DNA of 8,326 nt, taken from Deltaproteobacteria bacterium. GTDB lineage: Bacteria; Desulfobacterota; Desulfobulbia; Desulfobulbales; VMSU01. Positions 1 to 4,934 of this stretch are shown one piece after another. Made by a program: the position numbers and the translations under genes. The stretch's first letter is position 1. Each line of letters opens with the position of its first letter. Under the pieces are notes generated by a model. The model had not been told where the DNA came from and searched no databases. It saw nothing but the letters and a program-made list of their open reading frames with translations. The DNA lies in the NCBI GenBank assembly GCA_021789795.1, contig JAJYJA010000107.1, forward strand, positions 1 through 8,326, in the 5' to 3' direction.

Positions 1-179
1 GCATCATCCTCCCGCCCCATCTCCATTTTATGATAGCGCCGCAAAAGCTCTAAACCCTCGTCGTCCCGCCGGCGGACGGAAAACACCTCCCGCCGACCCG
101 CTGGCCCCGGCCGGCGCCGGGGTGACGGCGGCTTATGGCGCCCTGGAATATAGCCTTTTTTACGAACCAGCGTCAACAC
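1..179 (-). CDS. Possible divergent gene, 5' part only (weak)
   Basis: A minus-strand frame is open from a GTG at 179-177, which directly follows an in-frame TGA, to the left edge of the window. It is about 59 codons and continues outside. The last 30 or so residues before the edge look protein-like: charged and leucine-containing, with a stretch reading DDEGLELLRRYHKMEMGRED. The first half is rich in Pro and Arg and looks like chance coding in GC-rich DNA. No start is convincing. The GTG at 179 has no Shine-Dalgarno sequence. The GTG at 86-84 and the ATG at 20-18 have a purine block touching the start codon, and the ATG at 26-24 has none. I do not recognise a family. The gene may begin anywhere between 179 and the edge, or the frame may be spurious. 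Confidence 0.25.
   Translation of the reverse strand, partial: MLTLVRKKGYIPGRHKPPSPRRRPGPAGRREVFSVRRRDDEGLELLRRYHKMEMGREDD
105..122. repeat. GC-only hairpin
   Basis: A perfect inverted repeat with 7-bp arms CCCCGGC (105-111) and GCCGGGG (116-122) and a 4-nt loop CGGC. No T-run follows closely on either strand; the nearest plus-strand T-tract is at about 155-161. It therefore does not look like an intrinsic terminator. It lies inside the weak minus-strand frame and may simply reflect base composition. Confidence 0.4.
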
Positions 180-295
180 TCAACACGCCCCGGCCTGCCC
201 AGAGACCAGAAATACCCTCCCCCCTACCCGTGCAACGGGCCACTTTTCCCATGCATTAGGCATCAAGATTGTGGTAATATGCCCAGCCACCAAAA

Positions 296-322
296 GACCC
301 GGCCCGCCCGACCCGCCGGGTC
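296..322. repeat. 8-bp inverted repeat in the leader
   Basis: Perfect arms GACCCGGC (296-303) and GCCGGGTC (315-322) with an 11-nt loop, 60 nt upstream of the first gene of the cluster. Read on the minus strand, the hairpin is followed directly by TTTT (295-292), so it could weakly terminate antisense transcription. On the plus strand it could be a leader RNA hairpin or an operator for a dimeric regulator. The inverted repeat is seen directly; its role is not known. Confidence 0.5.
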
Positions 323-369
323 AAGGGCTGATATTGACGCGCCATCCAGGAAAAACCAGGGCCAACTCC

Positions 370-374
370 GAGGA
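370..374 (+). promoter_or_regulatory. Ribosome binding site deciding a TTG start
   Basis: GAGGA lies 8 nt upstream of a TTG at 383. A second in-frame TTG follows at 386. No ATG or GTG start occurs between the in-frame TGA at 335-337 and this point, so the TTG is the best start for the first gene of the cluster. Confidence 0.7.
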
Positions 375-382
375 AAAATAAG

Positions 383-1909
383 TTGTTGCCGTCCCAGAAA
401 CTCGCCGACCTAGAATCACTCGCCCTTAAGCACAACTGCCCGTGGGTACAGTACAGCGAGGCGGTCAACGGCCCGGCGGGGGTGCTGCGGGAGTTGAACC
501 TGGAGGCCCTGAAAAAGGAAGGCGCCTGGTTCCCGCTCAAGGTGGACAAGGGCCGGGCCACGGTCTTGGCGGTCAGCCCGTCGCCGGAACTGGCGGAGCT
601 GGTCCGGCAGACCCTCAAGGCGAGCGAGGTCTCCTTCCTGATCACCCTGCCCCACGACTTCGTCCGCATCGTCGAGCACAACCAGGACATCAACCCCAAC
701 TTTCCCCCCACCGCCGGCCGGACGCCCCTGGCCAAGGTGCGCACCTACCTGGCGGGCCGCCGCTCCCTGCTCGCCCACTACCGCACCCTGCTCGCCAAGA
801 GCCGCACCGGGCTGGCCTTCGTCCGCACCGGCATCTCCTTCGTCACCATCTCGGTGCTGCTCTTCCGCATCTTAGGCGGCGGCCTCCTGCTCTTTATCGA
901 GGTACCCCTGCTCCTGTCCGGTCTCTACATGGCCGCCGACAGCCTGCGCAAATACCTGCCCGCCTGGCGGGTCAACACCTCGCTGCCCCCCTACGACTGG
1001 ACTAAAGCCACCGGCGGCACCACCGTCCTGGAGGTGAACAACGTCGAGACCATGCCCAGCTTCTCGCGCTCCCCGGAGGTGCCGGGCGCCGCCGAGCTCC
1101 GGGCCCGCTGGGACACCATGACCCCGGTGATGCGCCGCCGCTACCTGGCCAGCGACCGCACCGACTACGCCGAGGAACGCACCGCCCTGGCCTGCTACCG
1201 CACCTGGATGGCCAAGGTGCGCACCGGGCTGGCCTTTGTCCGCACCGGCACCGCCTTCCTCGGACTCGGCTTCGGCCTGGTGCGAACCTTCCCGGCCAGC
1301 CCCTGGCAGGCCTTCGACTACGGGGTGATGGTCTTCGGCCTGGCGATGATGATCGAGGGCTTCTACCGTTACTTCCGGGGCCGGCGGGCCGGGGTGGAGG
1401 GCGAGGACTCGGTGCGCCGGGGCACCGAAAGCTACACCCTGTGGGATGTCTTCTTCCCCCACCACCACCAGGTGCCGGGGGTGATCATCAACCCCGTCCG
1501 TCTGCCGGTGACCGCGGCCCAGGCCCCCGGCATCTGGGGCACCACCGGCCACGCCCTGGAGCGCACCATGCTGGCCGAGCGCCGCAACGTCATGGCCCGG
1601 CTGCGCACCACCATGGCCCGGTCCCGCACCGGCTACGCCTTCATCCGCACCGGGATCAGCATGTTCTCCATCGGGGTGGCCCTGTCGATCAACCTGCCCA
1701 AGCACGCCCTGCTGCTGGACACCTTCAACACGGTGATGATCGTGGGCGGCCTGATCATGATCGCCGACGGCTTCCTGTGGAGCCTGCCGGCGGAGCGTCT
1801 GCGCCGGCAACTGCCCTACTGCTACGCCGATATCGAAATCACCATCCCCGACTACGGGGTGCCCTGCCGATCCTGGCGGCGGGCGGTGTTCAACCATGAA
1901 GAACTCTAA
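383..1909 (+). CDS. Membrane protein: partial GspE/MshE-N-like domain plus three DUF202-like modules
   Basis: The product is 508 residues, with a TTG start supported by GAGGA at 370-374. Residues 1 to about 100 resemble the second half of the N-terminal domain of GspE/PilB/MshE ATPases, a domain that binds cyclic-di-GMP in some members. They align by eye with residues 51-145 of the next gene's product, so the first helical half is missing here. No ATPase domain follows. Three DUF202-like modules come next. Each has a long Arg-heptad helix (residues 113-154, 252-293 and 394-428) leading into about two hydrophobic segments (near 150-185, 290-325 and 423-463). This gives about six membrane helices and soluble linkers. 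A His triplet (360-362) lies in the second linker. DUF202 proteins are small inner-membrane proteins of unknown biochemistry. The gene overlaps the next by 14 nt. The fold assignment is fairly secure and the function is unknown. Confidence 0.87.
   Translation: MLPSQKLADLESLALKHNCPWVQYSEAVNGPAGVLRELNLEALKKEGAWFPLKVDKGRATVLAVSPSPELAELVRQTLKASEVSFLITLPHDFVRIVEHNQDINPNFPPTAGRTPLAKVRTYLAGRRSLLAHYRTLLAKSRTGLAFVRTGISFVTISVLLFRILGGGLLLFIEVPLLLSGLYMAADSLRKYLPAWRVNTSLPPYDWTKATGGTTVLEVNNVETMPSFSRSPEVPGAAELRARWDTMTPVMRRRYLASDRTDYAEERTALACYRTWMAKVRTGLAFVRTGTAFLGLGFGLVRTFPASPWQAFDYGVMVFGLAMMIEGFYRYFRGRRAGVEGEDSVRRGTESYTLWDVFFPHHHQVPGVIINPVRLPVTAAQAPGIWGTTGHALERTMLAERRNVMARLRTTMARSRTGYAFIRTGISMFSIGVALSINLPKHALLLDTFNTVMIVGGLIMIADGFLWSLPAERLRRQLPYCYADIEITIPDYGVPCRSWRRAVFNHEEL
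719..844 (+). repeat. Arg-heptad helix 1 (six heptads)
   Basis: Encodes residues 113-154 of the first protein. Arginine falls at 113, 120, 127, 134, 141 and 148, exactly every seven residues, mostly followed by Thr (Ser once). Alanine is at the fifth position of nearly every heptad, giving the pattern R-[T/S]-x-x-A-x-x. The last heptads run straight into the first membrane segment. Confidence 0.9.
1136..1261 (+). repeat. Arg-heptad helix 2 (six heptads)
   Basis: Encodes residues 252-293 of the first protein, with arginine at 252, 259, 266, 273, 280 and 287. The first heptad has R-R in place of R-T. Its RTGLAFVRTG core is identical in protein and nearly identical in DNA to helix 1, which suggests internal duplication. 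Confidence 0.9.
1562..1666 (+). repeat. Arg-heptad helix 3 (five heptads)
   Basis: Encodes residues 394-428 of the first protein, with arginine at 394, 401, 408, 415 and 422. The second heptad has R-N in place of R-T. The seven residues before 394 occupy the place of a sixth heptad but lack the arginine. Confidence 0.88.
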
Positions 1910-3125
1910 GCCCGGCCATCCCCTCCAGGCCCTGGTGCTGGCCGGAATCGTCAGCCAGGAGGCCTTGGACGACGTGATCCGATCGGCGCCGGGCCTCGAA
2001 CGCCCGGAGAGCGCCCTGCTGGTGCACGAGCTGGGGACGGGCCGCCCCCAGCTGCTCACGGCCCTCTCCGCCTACTACCAGTGCCCCGCAATCGAGTATG
2101 ACGAACGGCTGCCGGTGCCGCCCGAGCTGTTAACCGCCGTCAACCCCGAGGCCCTGGCCAGGGGCGGGGGCTGGTTCCCGGCCATCAAGAACTTAAACGG
2201 CTCGGTGGTGATCGCCGCCGCCGACCCCAGCCACCCGGACCTGCCGGCGGCGGTGGCCAGTTGCCTGGGGCCGGGCCGCTACGAGTACCGGGTGACCCTG
2301 GCCGACGACCTGCAATGTTTCGGCCTGGATTTTCTGCACGCCCCGCCCGGCGAGCTGATCGGCACCGAGCGTACCGGGCTCGCCTTCTGGCGCAACACCA
2401 TGGCCCAGTGGCGCACCCTGCTCGCCTGCTACCGCACCGACATGGCCACCGGCCGCACCGCCCTGGCCTTCACCCGCACCGGGCTGGCCACCATCACCAT
2501 CGCCATGACCCTGATCAGCTCGCCCAAGTTCCACATCTCGCTCGGCATGGCGATCCTGATGATCTTCCTTGGCACGCTGATGAGCGGCTTTTCCCTGCCG
2601 GTATATCTCAAGGTGCGGCGCTACCGGATGCGCCCGCCCAAAAACCACACCTTGGTCGAGGTCACCGCCGCCACCCTGCTCTTCCTGGAGAACTACCACT
2701 TCATCGCCGAGGCCCATCAACCAGAGGGCCACAGCAAGGAGACCATGCTGGCCCGCCTGGGCGACTTCCTGGCCAACCACAGCACCATCCTCTACCCCTC
2801 GCCCGCCAGCCGGGAACGCACCCACCTGGCCCGGGAGAGGAACGTCCTGGCCGCCCAGCGCACCATCGCCGCCTGCTACCGCACCATCTACGCCCGGGCC
2901 CGCACCGGCCTGGCCCTGACCCGCACCGGGGTGGCCTTCATCACCATCGGCACCGGTCTGCTCAGCTACTTTGGCCGGCATCCGGCCAGCATCTTCGACT
3001 GCCTGCTGATCGTCTGCGGCTTCCTGATGGTGGTGGACGGCATCATGTGGTACATGCCCTTCCGCAAGGAACAGGCCGAACTGCCCCAGACCAGAAGCGA
3101 GGTACTGGGGCAGCAACCAACGTAA
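1896..3125 (+). CDS. Membrane protein: GspE/MshE-N-like domain plus two DUF202-like modules
   Basis: The product is 409 residues and a paralogue of the preceding gene's product. Residues 10-145 look like a whole GspE/MshE N-terminal domain. A first helical half has the pattern L-x-x-L-V-L-A-G-I-V-S-x-E-A-L. A second half runs from about 40, with Y61-Q-C-P-A-I-E-Y and a WFP turn at 93-95. The RLG and Gln positions I associate with cyclic-di-GMP-binding MshE-N motifs are absent, so nucleotide binding is doubtful. Two DUF202-like modules follow, with Arg-heptad helices at residues 159-200 and 308-349. Each leads into about two membrane segments (near 195-237 and 345-387). The ATG overlaps the upstream gene by 14 nt and has no strong Shine-Dalgarno sequence, so translational coupling is likely. 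The TAA lies 12 nt before the kinase gene. The protein probably sits in the inner membrane with its N-domain in the cytoplasm. Confidence 0.9.
   Translation: MKNSKPGHPLQALVLAGIVSQEALDDVIRSAPGLERPESALLVHELGTGRPQLLTALSAYYQCPAIEYDERLPVPPELLTAVNPEALARGGGWFPAIKNLNGSVVIAAADPSHPDLPAAVASCLGPGRYEYRVTLADDLQCFGLDFLHAPPGELIGTERTGLAFWRNTMAQWRTLLACYRTDMATGRTALAFTRTGLATITIAMTLISSPKFHISLGMAILMIFLGTLMSGFSLPVYLKVRRYRMRPPKNHTLVEVTAATLLFLENYHFIAEAHQPEGHSKETMLARLGDFLANHSTILYPSPASRERTHLARERNVLAAQRTIAACYRTIYARARTGLALTRTGVAFITIGTGLLSYFGRHPASIFDCLLIVCGFLMVVDGIMWYMPFRKEQAELPQTRSEVLGQQPT
2370..2495 (+). repeat. Arg-heptad helix 4 (six heptads)
   Basis: Encodes residues 159-200 of the second protein, with arginine at 159, 166, 173, 180, 187 and 194. 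The second heptad uses R-N. Alanine occupies the fifth heptad position in most repeats, as in the other helices. Confidence 0.9.
2817..2942 (+). repeat. Arg-heptad helix 5 (six heptads)
   Basis: Encodes residues 308-349 of the second protein, with arginine at 308, 315, 322, 329, 336 and 343. The second heptad again uses R-N, as in helices 3 and 4, which points to shared ancestry of these modules. Confidence 0.9.
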
Positions 3126-3137
3126 ACCGGAGGGGCC

Positions 3138-4556
3138 ATGAAGATCGAGTACCGTTTCTACCTGTCCCACGCGGTCAACATCTGCCTGATGGTGGTGATC
3201 GGGCTGTTTGCCATGCACAGCTTCAACCAGATTTTAACCAAGCTGCGCTTCGCCGAGTTCGCCGACGACCTGAACTCGGGCTTCCTGGAGATGCGGCTGT
3301 CGGAGAAGAATTTCTTCCTCTACGGCGACGACAACGCCCTGCTCGAAATCTCAAAGAAGATCGACGCCGCCCGCCAGAGCCTAGACGACCAGAGCCGGGA
3401 CGTCATCCGGGCGGTGGGCGAGGGCAACTTCACCCAGCTCACCAACCTCATAAAAGACTATCAAAAAAAGGTTAAACAGGCGTCAGCGGGCGGCCGCCAA
3501 GACCGCGAGGGCCTGCAACGGCTAAGGGAGGCGGGCCAGAAACTGAAATTGTTCTCCGAGGACATCACCTCCCTGGAACGGGAACGGGTGGGCCAGATCA
3601 TCGGCCGCACCACCAAGGTGATGCGCTACTCGTTCATGGCGGTGATCTATCTGGCCTTTCTCTTCAGCCTGTTCAGCGGCCAGAGCCTGCGCCGCTCCCT
3701 GCGCCGGATCATGGCCCTGACCCAATCTATCGCCCGGGGCAACTACCAGAGGATCGACACCGCCCCCTCCCCCGACGAGCTGGGGGCGGTAATCACCGCC
3801 ATCAACACCATGGCCGAGGAACTGCGGCGGCGGGAGCAGGAGATCGTCCAATCCAAGCGCCTGGCCTCGATCGGGGTGCTGGTGGCCGGGGTGGCCCACG
3901 AGCTGAACAATCCGCTCAACAACATTTCGATGATTGCCCAGACCTACGGCGAGGTGTATGATCATCTGGCCAAGGAACAACGCCTAGGCTTCATGGAGCA
4001 GATCGAGGAACAGACCGAGCGGCTCCGCACCACCATCAAGAGCCTGCTCGACTACGCCAAACCCAAGCAGCAGCAACTAGAGGAGAAGCAACTCTCCGAG
4101 GTGATCCAGAAGACCTTGAACCTGGTGCGCAACATGCTGGACGTGTCGAGCATCAAACTTAGGCTCGACCTGGCGGAGAACCCGCCCTCCCTGTACATCG
4201 ACGAGCACCAGATCCAGCAGGTGCTGGTCAACATGGCCACCAACGCCATCCAGGCCATGAAGCCGGGCGGCGAGCTGAAGATAGCCACCCGCTACCTCCC
4301 GGAGGAGGACGAGATGACGATCACCATCAGCGACACCGGCAAGGGCATCCCCCCGGAGTTGCTGGATCATATCTTCGACCCCTTCTTCACCACCAAGGGG
4401 GATGCCGGCACCGGGCTGGGGCTGTGGGTCAGCTACGGGATCATCAAAAACCATCAGGGCGGCATCCACGTGGAGAGCGCGGTGGGCCGGGGCACCGCCT
4501 TCACCATCACCCTGCCCACCTGCAAAAAACTAAAGAGGTGTGCCGATGAGTCATAG
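3138..4556 (+). CDS. Membrane sensor histidine kinase (NtrB/ZraS-like catalytic core)
   Basis: The product is 472 residues. TM1 is at about 10-31, followed by a predicted periplasmic helical sensor region at about 32-162. That region carries an EKNFFLYGD stretch (56-64) of the kind I associate with four-helix sensor domains. TM2 is at about 163-181. A HAMP-like linker at about 182-235 contains the conserved P-x-D-E-L (211-215). The dimerisation/phosphoacceptor domain has H254 in AHELNNPL. The HATPase domain has an N box (N365 and N369), G1 DTGKG (399-403), F box FDPFFTTK (413-420) and G2 GTGLG (424-428), so all catalytic motifs are intact. The ATG is preceded by GGAGG at 3129-3133. The gene follows the second membrane-protein gene by 12 nt and overlaps the response-regulator gene by 11 nt. 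It should autophosphorylate H254 and pass phosphate to that regulator. The signal is unknown. Confidence 0.97.
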   Translation: MKIEYRFYLSHAVNICLMVVIGLFAMHSFNQILTKLRFAEFADDLNSGFLEMRLSEKNFFLYGDDNALLEISKKIDAARQSLDDQSRDVIRAVGEGNFTQLTNLIKDYQKKVKQASAGGRQDREGLQRLREAGQKLKLFSEDITSLERERVGQIIGRTTKVMRYSFMAVIYLAFLFSLFSGQSLRRSLRRIMALTQSIARGNYQRIDTAPSPDELGAVITAINTMAEELRRREQEIVQSKRLASIGVLVAGVAHELNNPLNNISMIAQTYGEVYDHLAKEQRLGFMEQIEEQTERLRTTIKSLLDYAKPKQQQLEEKQLSEVIQKTLNLVRNMLDVSSIKLRLDLAENPPSLYIDEHQIQQVLVNMATNAIQAMKPGGELKIATRYLPEEDEMTITISDTGKGIPPELLDHIFDPFFTTKGDAGTGLGLWVSYGIIKNHQGGIHVESAVGRGTAFTITLPTCKKLKRCADES

Positions 4557-4911
4557 CGTGATGATTATCGACGACGAGAAGATCGTCGGCGACATGGCCA
4601 AGCTGTCCCTGGAGCAGGACGGCTACGAGGTCGAGACCTTCCTGAGCGGCGAGGCGGCCCTGGCCCGGCTCAGCGAGAAAAAATTCGACGTGGTGGTCAC
4701 CGACCTGAAGATGAAGGGCATCGACGGCCTGGAGGTGCTGCGCACCGTCAAGCGGTTCTACCCCGAAACGGTGGTGATCATGATCACCGCCTTCGCCCAC
4801 CTGGACGTGGCCATCGAGGCCCTGCGCGACAACGTCCACGACTTCTTCCCCAAGCCGGTGAAGATCAAGGAGCTCAAGCAGTCCATCCGCAAGGCCCTGG
4901 GCGAGGGCTAA
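4546..4911 (+). CDS. Single-domain response regulator (receiver only)
   Basis: The product is 121 residues. The ATG at 4546 is chosen because AGAGG (4534-4538) lies 7 nt upstream; a GTG at 4540 is too close to that site. The whole length is one CheY-like receiver. The acidic pair is D9-D10, the phosphoacceptor is D53 in TDLKMKG, the switch Thr is T81 in MITA, and the conserved Lys is K103 in a K-P pair. The sequence style is that of NtrC-family receivers, but there is no AAA+ or DNA-binding domain. Output must therefore go through protein contact or further phosphotransfer. It overlaps the kinase gene by 11 nt and ends 23 nt before the PPDK-like gene. It is almost certainly the kinase's partner. 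What it controls is an inference; the adjacent membrane proteins and the PPDK-like enzyme are candidates. Confidence 0.95.
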   Translation: MSHSVMIIDDEKIVGDMAKLSLEQDGYEVETFLSGEAALARLSEKKFDVVVTDLKMKGIDGLEVLRTVKRFYPETVVIMITAFAHLDVAIEALRDNVHDFFPKPVKIKELKQSIRKALGEG

Positions 4912-4934
4912 GGCCACCCGGCCCGCGACTATAA

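Larger units (their letters stand above)
180..382. other. Leader/intergenic region upstream of the five-gene cluster
   Basis: About 200 bases with no convincing gene, presumably holding the promoter and 5' leader of the downstream cluster. A possible extended -10 element, TGGTAATAT, lies at 272-280, but nothing near it resembles a good -35 box. A short hairpin, CCCGT-GCA-ACGGG, lies at 227-239 and is followed by a four-T run at 244-247. A longer inverted repeat sits at 296-322. No sigma-54 -24/-12 pair was found. The actual promoter cannot be fixed from sequence alone. Confidence 0.5.

Noticed and set aside
2..256. Plus-strand frame open from the left edge to a TAG at 254-256.
   Set aside because: Its product is Pro/Ala/Arg-rich without recognisable motifs, as expected for chance open frames in GC-rich DNA, and it overlaps the minus-strand frame and the leader.
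334..362. TTGACG at 334-339 as a -35 box.
   Set aside because: The positions 16-18 bp downstream are GC-rich (around CAGGGC) and have no resemblance to a -10 element.
135..413. Plus-strand 92-codon frame upstream of and into the first membrane-protein gene.
   Set aside because: No Shine-Dalgarno sequence, composition is low-quality (Pro/Arg-rich), and it overlaps the well-supported start at 383.
719..844. The heptad repeats as a DNA-level tandem array.
   Set aside because: The 21-bp period exists only loosely in DNA because the filler codons differ. The repeat is under protein-level constraint, so it is not a satellite, CRISPR array or iteron set.
872..2059. Long minus-strand frame (395 codons) opposite the first membrane-protein genes.
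   Set aside because: It is the antisense shadow of the repeated CGC-ACC and GCC codons; the product is Gly/His/Ala-rich with no family resemblance. The same holds for the other long antisense frames under the cluster.
2261..3475. Plus-strand 404-codon frame overlapping the second membrane protein and the kinase.
   Set aside because: A +1 shadow: His/Pro/Arg-rich product that crosses two genes with clear domain matches in their own frames.
4540..4545. GTG at 4540 as the start of the response regulator.
   Set aside because: It lies 1 nt after the Shine-Dalgarno AGAGG; the ATG at 4546 has proper spacing and gives a standard receiver N-terminus.
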